A stretch of DNA of 64,000 bases from Halobaculum rubrum (GCF_019880225.1 NZ_CP082284.1:62001-126000); one strand, 5' to 3'. Counted from the stretch's first letter, positions 1-8,406 are shown. Program-made: numbers and translations. The notes: a model not told the origin generated them from the letters alone.

Positions 1-423
1 GCGCACCAACGAGCCGTTGGTGTAGGTCGCGGCAGTGACATCCGCGCGCGCGCTGGCGGCGCTCCGGCCGGCAATGTCTCGCAGCTGTGAGTCGAGGGCG
101 TCGAGTCCGGCAGTGACGTTCTTCTCCAGCGTGGTCCGATCGACGTACTCCGCGGCGTTCTCGCGGTCGATGATCCCGCCGGCGCCGTCGACGATCGAGG
201 CGCGGTACCCGAGAACCTCTCGCTCGCCGACGCCGTTGTCGCGGGTCGCGAGGTTCTCCGTAAAGATCGCGGTGTTCGCGAGCAGCACCAACGCGACGAG
301 GACGACCGCGAGCGCGAACCCCGCGACGAGCACGAGTTGTCCGCGGTCGCTGCCGTCGCCGCCACGGGCCGGATGGTCGGCTGCGTGACCGTTCTCGGGG
401 CTGTCCGTAGTCAACTCGTCCAT
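1..423 (-). CDS. Pilin-like one-helix protein, DUF7261-type (partial)
   Basis: Only the N-terminal 141 codons are in the window; the gene runs off the left edge. It has a short polar N-terminus, then an RGQ sequence at about residues 27-29 followed by a roughly 20-residue hydrophobic helix (30-50), then a soluble domain. This basic-Gly-Gln-hydrophobic layout resembles archaeal type IV pilin/pseudopilin signals, but there is no acidic residue at +5. The ATG overlaps the previous stop by one base (TGATG), so it is the last visible gene of the pilus-type operon above it. Similarity to the haloarchaeal DUF7261 family is from memory. A minor pilin or pilus-assembly accessory role is inferred from context. 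Confidence 0.8.
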   Translation of the reverse strand, partial: MDELTTDSPENGHAADHPARGGDGSDRGQLVLVAGFALAVVLVALVLLANTAIFTENLATRDNGVGEREVLGYRASIVDGAGGIIDRENAAEYVDRTTLEKNVTAGLDALDSQLRDIAGRSAASARADVTAATYTNGSLVR

Positions 424-1010
424 CAGATCCGCCATACGACGATGCGCACCTCCATGACGCCGTACAGCGGCCCGTCGGCCGTGTCCTCCACGTAGAACTC
501 ACGGTCCGGATCGGCACCGATCTCCGCGAGGGTTCCGGACCCGTCGCCCAGGCGGTCGTCATCGAACAGTACCACCGTCCGGGTCGCGGCGACGGCGTTG
601 TCGCTGGGCGACCCCATGTACACCATCCGCGTTCGACCGCGACCGCCGGCGGTTCGATAGCTGACCTCGACGTTGAACGCGATCCGCTCGGCGCCGAACG
701 TCTCGTTCAGCGTCGCCCCGAACGCGGTGGACGGGCCGCCACCGGTGTACACGCTGTCAGATCCCGAGCCGATGAACCGCTCTCCGGTCGCGTTCCAGTG
801 TAGCAGCGTCGGCGCGAGCGTCCCGTTCGCCTCCGCGGCCGCCAGGGTCCCCTCGGCGACGGCCGCCTGCTGATTCTCGATGTGCTGGTTCGACGTACTC
901 GCGGTCAGCGGGGTCACCGCCGTCGCCTGTAGCGCGAAGAGGACGCCGCTCAACAGGATGATCGCGGCCGCGAACCCCTCGAGCGTGTGTGCCTGCGCGC
1001 GCATGGTCAC
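423..1010 (-). CDS. Pilin-like one-helix protein, DUF7288-type
   Basis: About 195 residues. The N-terminus is short and basic (RAQAHTLEGF), followed immediately by a hydrophobic helix at about 12-32; the rest is a soluble, presumably extracytoplasmic domain rich in Asn and Thr. A Glu lies six residues after the candidate Ala/Gln processing point, close to but not exactly the +5 position of type IV pilins. I chose the GTG at 1010 because it gives a GTGA overlap with the upstream stop, the pattern used in this operon; the ATG at 1004 is an equally possible start. Probably a minor pilin or assembly partner of the PilB/PilC pair encoded upstream. Confidence 0.85.
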   Translation of the reverse strand: MTMRAQAHTLEGFAAAIILLSGVLFALQATAVTPLTASTSNQHIENQQAAVAEGTLAAAEANGTLAPTLLHWNATGERFIGSGSDSVYTGGGPSTAFGATLNETFGAERIAFNVEVSYRTAGGRGRTRMVYMGSPSDNAVAATRTVVLFDDDRLGDGSGTLAEIGADPDREFYVEDTADGPLYGVMEVRIVVWRI

Positions 1011-1567
1011 CACACCCTCACGATCACCGTCGCGTCCGACCCGTCGAGCAGGACCGCCCGACGAGCGGTCGACACGCCCGCCCCGCGCGGCGGAGCCGGT
1101 CCGGCCGCGAGCGGAACCGCATCCGCGCCGTCCCCGAGCACCCGGATACCGCCGTCACTGACGACGGTCACGTTCGCCGTCCGATCCGGCGAGACGATCC
1201 CGAGCGCGCCCCGGAGATCGCTTGCGTCGGTCTCGTACCGGCAGTCGGTGTCGACGGCCTCGTCGGTATCGAAGAATCCCGCGGTACAGTCGGCGTCGAG
1301 GACGGACGGACGCGCGGGGTCGGCGACCAGCAGATCGTTGGCGATCCGGTCCGCAGAGCGGTCGGCGACCACCACCGCGTCGGTCGCATCGCTCGTGAAC
1401 GGCGCCGTGAGCGAGGGAGCGAACGCGAACACGAACGCGACGACCAGCAGAAACACGCTCACGCCGACGGCGTAGTCGATGGTCGTCTGCCCGCGGTCGC
1501 GGGCACGGGTGCGCTCGACGCCGCTGCCGGCGGCGGGGTCCGTCGCCGGATATCCGTCGTCGCTCAC
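1007..1567 (-). CDS. Pilin-like one-helix protein, DUF7287-type
   Basis: 186 residues from a GTG start that overlaps the PilC-type stop by four bases (GTGA), so it is translationally coupled to it. After a 24-residue polar leader comes R-G-Q-T-T-I-D-Y and a hydrophobic helix (about 33-49). Processing between Gly26 and Gln27 would put Asp31 at +5, the acidic position of mature type IV pilins, so this is the best pilin-like candidate of the three small proteins here. The exported domain has two cysteines about 17 residues apart (near residues 92 and 109), which could form a disulphide. Function as a minor pilin is inferred from this motif and from the operon. Confidence 0.85.
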   Translation of the reverse strand: MSDDGYPATDPAAGSGVERTRARDRGQTTIDYAVGVSVFLLVVAFVFAFAPSLTAPFTSDATDAVVVADRSADRIANDLLVADPARPSVLDADCTAGFFDTDEAVDTDCRYETDASDLRGALGIVSPDRTANVTVVSDGGIRVLGDGADAVPLAAGPAPPRGAGVSTARRAVLLDGSDATVIVRVW

Positions 1568-3609
1568 GCCACCACCACCCACACACCCAGCGCGACGGTG
1601 AGCAACACGACCACGTACTTCATCCCGGAAATGATGTCGGCGCTGCGGATGTACCCCGCGATGACCCCCGACAGCACCGCCTGTATCGTCACCGCGTGGA
1701 AGAACAGCACCGACAGGCGGTCGACGTCGACGTTGCCGCCGAACCCGCCCGAGCCGAGTCCGCCGCCCCCGCCGGTCGCGGCGCCGCCCCCGCTCGCCTG
1801 TGTGGTCAGTCCCGCGAGGATGTCGAGGAACCGGAGCTTCAGGATCGCCATCACCGCCAGCAGCGTGAGGTACGTCATCAGGATGATCGCCACCTGCATC
1901 CGGGTCCGGGAGATCCGCTCGCGCTCGATGTCGTCCTGGTTCTCCGAGGCCTGGGCGGCCGTCGTCAGGACGTCGGTGATCTGGCTGGACGCCTGCTGCG
2001 CCTCCGAGATGAGCTTCACCGTTCGCGCGAGCCGCGGGATGTGGTACTTGTTGTTGAACTCGACCATTGCCTCCCGGAGGCTCATCCCGTAGTTCACCTT
2101 CGCGTACATCACCTCGAACTCCTCGGCGAGCTTCCCGCTCGACGTGTCGGCGGTCGTCCGGATCGACTCCAACAGCGTCTGCCCGGTGTCGTTGGCCGAG
2201 GAGAGCTTCCGGAGGTTGTCCGAGAGCTTTCCGGTGATCCCGCCGCGACGGTACTGGTGCCACTCGTAGAAGATCACGAGCGGGATCAGCGTGACGTACG
2301 CGGGGACGTACACCCACACGAACGTCGACCACACCGGGTTGTCGACGAACCCCTGGAACGTCAGCGGCGCGTCGCCGGAGGCGACCCCGAACCCGACCAG
2401 CACGAGCGCGGCGGGCCCGGTGAGCGCGAGCGTAAACAGGGGATTGTCCCGGAAGAACAGGTGCGGCGCCTTCAGCAGCTCCCCGGTCTTGTACGTCCCC
2501 TCGCGCGAGCGTATCCGGTCGAACAGCGAGAACTCGCCCGTGAACGCCTCGACGAGCCCGAGGTGGAGCAGCCCCTCCCGCTGCTCCTCCGCGAAGTGTT
2601 CGTCGATGCCGCCGGGGTCGAGGTAGCCGTCCCCGACCTCGTCCTGCTTGACCGTCGAGACGAGCACGAGGAAGCCGACCCCGATGAGCGGCGTGAGGAG
2701 GTAGACGGTCGCCGTCAGGAGGAAGTCCTGCCCCTGGCCGAGCATCGACATGATGACGAGGATGATGATGAGCAGGAGCGGGAACAGCGACAGCGTCATG
2801 TACATCTCGCCGAACAGCTCCAGCGTCTCCAGCGTCAGCTCCTGCTGCTGTTTCGCCGTGCGGAGGTGCTTCTCCTTTTTGTCGTAGAGGAACCGCTCCA
2901 TGTCGCCGCCGGAGTTGATGATCGACAGCATGTCGGTGAGGAACTGGGAGAACTCCTCGCTCGGGGTCTCGATGGACTGCTGGCGGACCGCGTTGCGGTA
3001 GTCGGTGCCGAAGTAGCTCGTCTCCTGGACGATGCTCTGGAACTCCTTTGCCACCTCCCCGTAGGTGTCGTCGGCCTCCGCCATCGACTCGAAGATCTCC
3101 AGCTGGTTCAGCCCGCCAACCGAGAGCGCGTACATGAACGAGACGGCGTCCGCGAGGAGCATGTTGATCTCGCGTTTCCGCGCGTCTGCCCGCTGGTAGG
3201 GGATCGCGAGCAGCGTGCCGAACCCGAGGCCGAACCCGATGCTTCCGAAGACGACGCCGCTGACGAGCACGGCCGCGGGCTCGGTGAGCGACTCCAGCAT
3301 CGCCGCCTGTTCGGCGGAGCTCGCCGGGATCCCGAGTCCGATCGACTCCGCTTGAACGATGCCGAACGCGAACAGGCTCCACCCCAGCAGCATCCCGACC
3401 ACCCACAGCGTCAGCCCCACGAGCACGCCGACGCCGAGGGCCTTGGAGACGTACAGCTCGACGGGCTGATTCATCCGTGCTTGGGTCAGCTTCGTGTCGA
3501 CGCCGTCGACGAAGTCGCCCTCCCGGTCGAACACCCTCCGGAACAACGGGTAGAACGCGTCCGCGAACCCCCGTGCGCTCCCGAAGCTCGTGTCGCTGTC
3601 GAGGCTCAT
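1564..3609 (-). CDS. pilC: Type IV pilus assembly platform protein, PilC/TadC (T2SF) family
   Basis: 681 residues. An inner-membrane scaffold of type IV pilus-like machines, working with the PilB ATPase. It shows two T2SF units: cytoplasmic four-helix blocks (about 140-270 and 450-560), each followed by groups of membrane helices (clusters near 60-140, 270-330, 385-440, 570-680). A glycine-rich linker near residue 610 sits in the last membrane part. The start codon directly follows the stop of the PilB-type ATPase with no spacer, and the stop overlaps the next pilin-like gene, so the five genes form one operon. The gene is duplicated in the window (12930-15062). Which surface structure it builds cannot be told from sequence. 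Confidence 0.93.
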   Translation of the reverse strand: MSLDSDTSFGSARGFADAFYPLFRRVFDREGDFVDGVDTKLTQARMNQPVELYVSKALGVGVLVGLTLWVVGMLLGWSLFAFGIVQAESIGLGIPASSAEQAAMLESLTEPAAVLVSGVVFGSIGFGLGFGTLLAIPYQRADARKREINMLLADAVSFMYALSVGGLNQLEIFESMAEADDTYGEVAKEFQSIVQETSYFGTDYRNAVRQQSIETPSEEFSQFLTDMLSIINSGGDMERFLYDKKEKHLRTAKQQQELTLETLELFGEMYMTLSLFPLLLIIILVIMSMLGQGQDFLLTATVYLLTPLIGVGFLVLVSTVKQDEVGDGYLDPGGIDEHFAEEQREGLLHLGLVEAFTGEFSLFDRIRSREGTYKTGELLKAPHLFFRDNPLFTLALTGPAALVLVGFGVASGDAPLTFQGFVDNPVWSTFVWVYVPAYVTLIPLVIFYEWHQYRRGGITGKLSDNLRKLSSANDTGQTLLESIRTTADTSSGKLAEEFEVMYAKVNYGMSLREAMVEFNNKYHIPRLARTVKLISEAQQASSQITDVLTTAAQASENQDDIERERISRTRMQVAIILMTYLTLLAVMAILKLRFLDILAGLTTQASGGGAATGGGGGLGSGGFGGNVDVDRLSVLFFHAVTIQAVLSGVIAGYIRSADIISGMKYVVVLLTVALGVWVVVA

Positions 3610-6600
3610 CTACTCCTCCTCGCGTTCCGCGTCGTCGGCCGACGCCACTTCTCCGAACCCCCAGTCGTCGATCACTTCCTCGTCGGGGGCCGTTTCCTCG
3701 TCGGGGACGGGGTCGTCTTCGGAGACGGCTTCCCCGTCGTGTGCGGCTTCGCCGTCGGGGTCGGCCTCGTCGGCCGACGCGTCGCCTCGCCCGTGTTCGC
3801 CATCGGAACCGGGTTCGGAGGGGTCGCCGTCGAACTGGTCGATCGCGTCGAACGCGTCGGCCGCCTCGCCGTTCAGCCCGGTTTCGCTGTCGGTCGCGTC
3901 GGTCTCGGTCGATCCGCCGTCGGCGTCGTCCTCCACGGGCCCGTCGGTCGCGTCGATCGCCCGGTCGACGTCGAGCGGCTCCGGACCGATGTCCTCGAAC
4001 GGCGCACCGGCGGTGTCGCCGGTCGCGTCTCCGTCCGCCTCGCCCGCGATGGACGCTCCCGCGCCGGGCTCGGCCGCGACATCGCCCGCGTGTTCGACCG
4101 TCCCCAAGGCGGCCGCCACGTCGTCGGTTCGCTCGCCGCGGAACTCCGCCAGGATCGGGTCGGCCTCCTCGAGGATCGACTTCGCCTCCGCCGCCTGCGC
4201 CTCGGAGGGCTCCGGACGGGGCACCATCGCCTCCTTGTCCTCGTCGACGTCGATCAGCACCGACTCCATCTCGCGGAGGTCGTCGAGGCTCGCCTCCAGT
4301 CGTTCGTTCGCCATCAGCGAGAGGATCGTCTCGGGATCGTTGATGAACGCCTGCAGCGTCGCCGCCACCTGCGTGTACGTGTTGAGACCGCGGTCGATGA
4401 GGTACGCGAGCACTGCGCGCCGCTTGAGCATCTCGTCCTCGAGGGTCTGAGGGCTCCACCCGCGGTCGAACATGATCTCCTCCAGCGTGTTCGAGTCCCC
4501 CATGCGGAGGAACTCGTCCGTCTCGGCTTGCCACTGGTACACGTCCTGAACGTTGATCTCGTCGTTCTCGGCGTCGTAGTGGTTGATCTCCGTGAGCGAC
4601 TTGTTCCGACGCACCTTCCGCCCCTGCACCCGCGTCGACGCCTGCACCGACACCAGGTCAAGCGCCGTGAACATCGTCTTCGAGACGTTGATCGGCTCGG
4701 TCGTGAACCGCTTGAGCACCTCCCCGACGTTGTCCGCGTGGAAGGTGGTGTAGGTGGTGTGTCCGGTCGACATGACCTGAAAGAGGGTTCGTCCCTCCTC
4801 GCCGCGGATCTCGCCCATGACGATGTAGTCGGGCCGCTGGCGGAGCGCTGCCTCCAGCAGGTCGAACTCGTCGACGTCGCCGCCGTCGTCGTCCGCGAAG
4901 GAGGGCCGGGTGACGGAGGCGATCCAGTTGCGCTGGGGGAGCTCGACCTCGCGGGTGTCCTCGATGGAGACGATCTTCGAGTTCGAGGGGATGAACAACG
5001 AGACGGCGTTCAGGCTCGTCGTCTTCCCGGAGGCGGTGCCGCCCGCAAAGATCAGCGACTTGTGGTTCTCGATGCACAGCCACAGGAACGCCATCTCGTC
5101 GAGGCTGAACGTGTTCCAGTTGATGAGGTCGATGGGGGTGAACGGGACGTCCTTGAACTGCCGGATCGTGTAGTTCGTCCCGTGATCCGACACCTCCTTG
5201 CCGAGCGTCAGTTGGGCACGAGAGCCGTCCGGGAGCGTGGCGTCCACCTGCGGGCGGCGCTTGGAGATGCCCTTCCCGGAGCGCTGGGCGAGCTTGACGA
5301 CGAAGTCGTCGAGCTCCTGCTCGCCGTGGTACACGTTCGAGATGATCTGCTCGTAGTCGGAGTGATAGACGAAGACCGGCGAGTTGTAGCCGTCGACGGA
5401 GATGTCCTCGACGTTGATGTCGTGTTTGATGCCGTCGATCCGCTCGTAGCCGACGAAGTCGCGCTCGAGGTAGTACAGCGCCTTCGTCACGGTGTACTCG
5501 GTGAGCGTGTCGGGGTCCTCCGCGAGCACCGCCGGCTCGGGTCGCGCGGCGATCCCCTCGATCTCGCCGTCGGATTCCCGCGGTGCGACGCCGAGCGCAC
5601 GGATCAGCCGCCCCGCGGCACCCTCGTCGTCGACGTCGACGCCGAACAGGTCCGCGAGCTTGTCGCCGAACTTCGGGCCGCCGTCGCGCGTGTAGAGGTC
5701 GTAGCGGTCGAGCAGGTCGTACGTCTCCTCGCGGATCGTCAGCTTGCGGTGGTCGTCGTCGGCCGCGACGGCCCCCTCGTCGGCGTACTTGATCGCCGAG
5801 CGCAGTTTTCCCTCGAGGAACTCGAACAGGTCCTCCTCGATGGCGTTGCGGTACGGCTCGATCACGTAGTACTTCTTCTCGTTCTCCTTCGTCGAGTGAA
5901 AGACGATCACGAACGAGTACGGCTCGTTCACCCAGTAGCGCTCGACCTCCCGGAAGTGGCGCTTCTTCGGCATCGGAACCGCCTTCTCCAGGTCGTAGCG
6001 GTTCACGACCGTCGTCATGCCCGCGGCGTCGCTGAAGAACGCGTCCTCGTCGATGTCGTCGGCGATGTCGACGGTTCGCTCGTCGACCACCTCGTCGAGT
6101 TCCGGCGCGCGCTTCGCGAGGTGACCGAGCGTCTCCTCGACGCGGTCGGGGTCGAACCCGAGCGCCTCGGCCTTGTCGGCGGTGGTGAACTCGAGCGGGT
6201 CGTCCTCCTCGTCGGTCGGAGGGTTCCCCTCTTCGTCGAGGAAGTACTCCTCGCGGTAGTCGTCCCACGTGTAGATGTCCTTCCAGACGGGGGTATCGTC
6301 GTAGGCGAGCAGCGGGGAGCGCTCCGCGATGGACTCGCCGAGCGCGCCGGCCGCACCGACGGTCGGCGACACGTCGCCGGGATCCATCCCGAGCGCGTCG
6401 GCGGCGACCTCGGCGACGCCCAGCGCCGCCAGATCCTCGGCGGTCGCGGCGCGGACCTCGATCCGAACGACCTCCTCGCCGTCCTCGTCCTCCTCGACGA
6501 CCTCCGTCCGGAGGCGCTCGGCGAGTTCGTCGGCCGCGTCCTCGCGACCGTGGTCTCGTAGGAAGTCCGGCCACGTGTACTCCCCGACGACGGCCGCATC

Positions 6601-6675
6601 CCCCGAAGCCGCAGCCATCCCGGATCCGTCGTCGAATCCGGGGCCGGCCGCCGCGTCAGCGTCGTCGGTAGCCAT
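3610..6675 (-). CDS. pilB: Type IV pilus assembly ATPase, PilB/VirB11-TadA family, with long terminal extensions
   Basis: 1021 residues, far longer than the 575-residue paralogue at 15066-16793. Residues 1 to about 240 are an extra N-terminal region with two short related motifs (YTWPDF and YTWDDY). The conserved core begins at ERYWVN; it has the Walker A segment GGTASGKTT near residue 543 and the GEIRGEE segment near 620, followed by the His-rich STGHTTYTTFHAD region. About 190 residues after the core are extremely Asp/Glu-rich and look disordered. It powers pilus subunit polymerisation at the cytoplasmic face. It is the first gene of the operon, with a TATA-like element 27 nt before the ATG. 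Confidence 0.95.
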   Translation of the reverse strand: MATDDADAAAGPGFDDGSGMAAASGDAAVVGEYTWPDFLRDHGREDAADELAERLRTEVVEEDEDGEEVVRIEVRAATAEDLAALGVAEVAADALGMDPGDVSPTVGAAGALGESIAERSPLLAYDDTPVWKDIYTWDDYREEYFLDEEGNPPTDEEDDPLEFTTADKAEALGFDPDRVEETLGHLAKRAPELDEVVDERTVDIADDIDEDAFFSDAAGMTTVVNRYDLEKAVPMPKKRHFREVERYWVNEPYSFVIVFHSTKENEKKYYVIEPYRNAIEEDLFEFLEGKLRSAIKYADEGAVAADDDHRKLTIREETYDLLDRYDLYTRDGGPKFGDKLADLFGVDVDDEGAAGRLIRALGVAPRESDGEIEGIAARPEPAVLAEDPDTLTEYTVTKALYYLERDFVGYERIDGIKHDINVEDISVDGYNSPVFVYHSDYEQIISNVYHGEQELDDFVVKLAQRSGKGISKRRPQVDATLPDGSRAQLTLGKEVSDHGTNYTIRQFKDVPFTPIDLINWNTFSLDEMAFLWLCIENHKSLIFAGGTASGKTTSLNAVSLFIPSNSKIVSIEDTREVELPQRNWIASVTRPSFADDDGGDVDEFDLLEAALRQRPDYIVMGEIRGEEGRTLFQVMSTGHTTYTTFHADNVGEVLKRFTTEPINVSKTMFTALDLVSVQASTRVQGRKVRRNKSLTEINHYDAENDEINVQDVYQWQAETDEFLRMGDSNTLEEIMFDRGWSPQTLEDEMLKRRAVLAYLIDRGLNTYTQVAATLQAFINDPETILSLMANERLEASLDDLREMESVLIDVDEDKEAMVPRPEPSEAQAAEAKSILEEADPILAEFRGERTDDVAAALGTVEHAGDVAAEPGAGASIAGEADGDATGDTAGAPFEDIGPEPLDVDRAIDATDGPVEDDADGGSTETDATDSETGLNGEAADAFDAIDQFDGDPSEPGSDGEHGRGDASADEADPDGEAAHDGEAVSEDDPVPDEETAPDEEVIDDWGFGEVASADDAEREEE

Positions 6676-6701
6676 TGGATACAGTCAATCCGGGAGCCTG
6701 G

Positions 6702-6706
6702 TTAAA
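6702..6706 (-). promoter_or_regulatory. TATA-like element of the pilB-pilC operon
   Basis: On the minus strand the sequence reads CATTTAACC, centred about 29 nt upstream of the pilB ATG at 6675. This is the spacing expected for a leaderless haloarchaeal transcript. No experimental start is available. Confidence 0.5.
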
Positions 6707-6900
6707 TGCTTGCCCTCTCTATCACAGGTGAGAAAGTCCGTATAACGTCGCGAGAGGCCCGTTGTACCGGGGAAGCGGTAACTCCTGTGTTCGGTTTGTA
6801 CTGAACATCTCGGGCTCGAAATCAATTTCCGTTCGATCGAAACTCGTGGGCACGGTTCATGATGACGAGACGGTGCAGCAGTCTCGATTCACGAACGACG

Positions 6901-6915
6901 ACGGGCGTGACGGGA
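6901..6915. repeat. 15-base copy of tRNA-Arg 3' end
   Basis: acgggcgtgacggga is identical to 6985-6999, the 3' acceptor end plus part of the T-arm of the tRNA-Arg gene, repeated in the same orientation 84 bases away. It could be a trace of integration or tandem duplication at the tRNA gene, or chance in GC-rich sequence. Confidence 0.5.
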
Positions 6916-6985
6916 GTCACGCGAGCGAACACAGTGAGCGAGTGTGACTACGTCACGGCCGTCGAGTGACCGAAGGGAACGACAA

Positions 6986-7058
6986 CGGGCGTGACGGGAT
7001 TCGAACCCGCGATCTAGCGGTTAGGAACCGCTCGCCGTATCCGCTTGGCCACACGCCC
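6986..7058 (-). tRNA. tRNA-Arg (anticodon CCT)
   Basis: The minus strand folds as a 73-nt tRNA: acceptor GGGCGTG pairs with CACGCCC, the D-stem is GCC/GGC, the anticodon stem AGCGG/CCGCT encloses loop TTCCTAA (anticodon CCT, reads AGG), and the T-arm has TTCGAAT. The discriminator base is G; no CCA is encoded and no intron is present. Confidence 0.96.
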
Positions 7059-7084
7059 CGCGATGGGGAGTGCTCGGCGCGCAG

Positions 7085-7092
7085 GGAAAAGC
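7085..7092 (-). terminator. Possible oligo-T terminator after tatA
   Basis: On the minus strand the sequence GCTTTTCC lies about 20 nt after the tatA stop and just before tRNA-Arg. Archaeal terminators are often short T-runs; four Ts is weak evidence. Confidence 0.3.
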
Positions 7093-7108
7093 GGTCCGGG
7101 ACGGCGCC

Positions 7109-7405
7109 TTAGTTCTTCTCGGCGTCGGTCTCGAGAGCGGCGTTGTCGGTGTCGCCGGTCGAGTCGGCGTCGATGGTGGAGTCTGCGGCGATCTCGTCCT
7201 CGTCGTCGCGCTCGCCGTCCTGCATCTCCTGGAGTTCGTCCTCGACCTGCTCGCGGCCCTTCTTGAACTCGCCCATCGCCTGCCCGGTCGACCGGGCCAG
7301 CTTGGGGATCTTGTTCGCTCCGAACAGTAGCACCAACACGAGCAGGATGATGAGCATCTCCGGACCGCCCGGGATGGCGCCGAACAGGGGTAGAGTGGTA
7401 GGCAT
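7109..7405 (-). CDS. tatA: Sec-independent protein translocase subunit TatA
   Basis: 98 residues from the ATG at 7405. TatA oligomers form the membrane conduit for folded twin-arginine substrates, which dominate haloarchaeal export; at least two Tat lipoproteins are encoded later in this window. The N-terminus has a short hydrophobic helix (about 12-28) ending in the typical FG pair (LLFGANKIPKLARS), then an amphipathic helix, then an acidic tail. A TTG 27 bases upstream would add nine residues, but the ATG is preferred because the TATA-like element lies 29 nt before it. No tatC is visible nearby. Single gene. Confidence 0.95.
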   Translation of the reverse strand: MPTTLPLFGAIPGGPEMLIILLVLVLLFGANKIPKLARSTGQAMGEFKKGREQVEDELQEMQDGERDDEDEIAADSTIDADSTGDTDNAALETDAEKN

Positions 7406-7433
7406 CTCTACTCCGGGGTTACCCGGTGGCAAT

Positions 7434-7437
7434 TATA
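7434..7437 (-). promoter_or_regulatory. TATA box of tatA
   Basis: Minus-strand CCTATAATTG, 29 nt upstream of the chosen ATG (7405), with an A-rich BRE-like AAAAAG just upstream. This supports the ATG over the upstream TTG as the start. Confidence 0.55.
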
Positions 7438-7679
7438 GGCTTTTTGGACCATGGGGTGTTGCGGGTATAGCCGTTTACACCGCCGAACAACGGCGGCGGA
7501 AGGGGTATCGCTGGATGCGAGTGTCGTCTCTTCGAGTCGGCGCGGTGGAACCGGGATCGGAAGCCGAAACGCAGGCGACGACCATCGGATCACCGTCTCG
7601 GTCCCGACCGACATGTACCGGACAGGGATTCGGACACACGGTGACGTGAACCGACGAGTGGAGTCTCGCCGGGACGCTC

Positions 7680-8291
7680 CTACGCGAACACCATCGCACC
7701 GGCCGCCATTCCCGCGATGAGACTCAAGGCTCCCCAAGCGATCAGCGCGATACCATGTGTCTCGTTGTAGTTCTGATAGACCTTGTACCCGCAGTACATG
7801 GAGATCGGTGCGAAGACGATCGGAAGCACCACGAACCCGGCCAGTCCGGACACCACTCCGACGGCGGTGTACTTCGTCTTCCCTCCCTCCGTCGAGGACC
7901 CGCCGGTCGCTACCCCGCGGGAGGACGACCCCGTCGTCGAGACACCGCCGGAGGTGGTCGACGTAGCGACGCCACACTCCGGACAGATCTCGGCCCGTTT
8001 TTTCACGACTGCCCCGCAGGACGAACAGTACATCTCGTTGGGTCCTTTCTGCGGCTGCTCCGCTTCATCGGACTCGTCAGGCTCGGGTTCCTCCGTGAAC
8101 TCGTCAGGGTCCGGTTCATCGGATTCGTCAGGCTCCGGTTCCTCTGTGACCTCGTCAGGATCCGGTTCCACTGCGGCCCTGTCAGCGTTCGGTTCCCCCG
8201 TGGACTCGTCAGTGTCCTGCTCTTCTGAGGACTCGTCAGGGCTCTCCTCATCGGTGAAGGGACCCTCATCGTTTGTTGATTCGACGGTCAT
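7680..8291 (-). CDS. Zinc-ribbon protein with acidic repeat and two membrane helices
   Basis: 203 residues. Order: an Asp/Glu-rich N-terminal region (1-80) containing a perfect-register 17-residue repeat (42-58 and 59-75), a zinc ribbon with two CxxC pairs (C89/C92 and C103/C106), a Ser/Gly/Thr linker, then two hydrophobic helices (about 144-170 and 180-203) reaching the C-terminus. The zinc-ribbon-plus-membrane layout is common in uncharacterised archaeal proteins; no catalytic motif is visible. The ATG at 8291 is chosen because translation upstream of it runs antisense to the HD-domain gene. It lies between tatA and the divergent HD gene; no partner is implied. Function unknown. Confidence 0.85.
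   Translation of the reverse strand: MTVESTNDEGPFTDEESPDESSEEQDTDESTGEPNADRAAVEPDPDEVTEEPEPDESDEPDPDEFTEEPEPDESDEAEQPQKGPNEMYCSSCGAVVKKRAEICPECGVATSTTSGGVSTTGSSSRGVATGGSSTEGGKTKYTAVGVVSGLAGFVVLPIVFAPISMYCGYKVYQNYNETHGIALIAWGALSLIAGMAAGAMVFA
8067..8168. repeat. Tandem 51-bp coding repeat (2 copies)
   Basis: Two adjacent 51-base units encode the 17-residue blocks EPDPDEVTEEPEPDESD and EPDPDEFTEEPEPDESD in the zinc-ribbon protein. Copy number could vary by slippage. Confidence 0.75.
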
Positions 8292-8374
8292 GGCAGGCGG
8301 ATCACGGGTTCCGATTGTAAGTGTTTGGTCCTGACAGGAGAGGGACCGGATCACCAGGGTGTCTGGTGGGCGAG

Positions 8375-8381
8375 CCCTTTT
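8375..8381 (+). promoter_or_regulatory. CCCTTTT promoter element of the HD-domain gene
   Basis: gcccttttg ends 25 nt before the ATG at 8407. The same C-then-T element at the same distance precedes several other genes here (28359, 36706, 38545). Confidence 0.45.
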
Positions 8382-8406
8382 GCGCTCACCGTCCGTCCAC
8401 TGCGGT

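Larger units (their letters stand above)
6676..6985. other. Intergenic region between pilB operon and tRNA-Arg
   Basis: About 310 bases with no credible gene; short open frames here have no coding look. It holds the pilB promoter at its left end, and at 6901-6915 a 15-base copy of the 3' end of the neighbouring tRNA-Arg. After that copy comes a low-complexity stretch (gcgagcgaacacagtgagcg) of a kind common between haloarchaeal genes. Confidence 0.7.

Noticed and set aside
1696-6561. A 1621-codon open frame on the plus strand opposite the first pilB/pilC
   Set aside because: Antisense frame of GC-rich genes; dominated by Arg/Val/Glu/Leu with no domain, while the minus strand encodes intact known proteins.
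6762-6947. 61-codon plus-strand frame between pilB and tRNA-Arg
   Set aside because: No ribosome site, no hydropathy or codon pattern of a protein, and it runs into the tRNA-end repeat.
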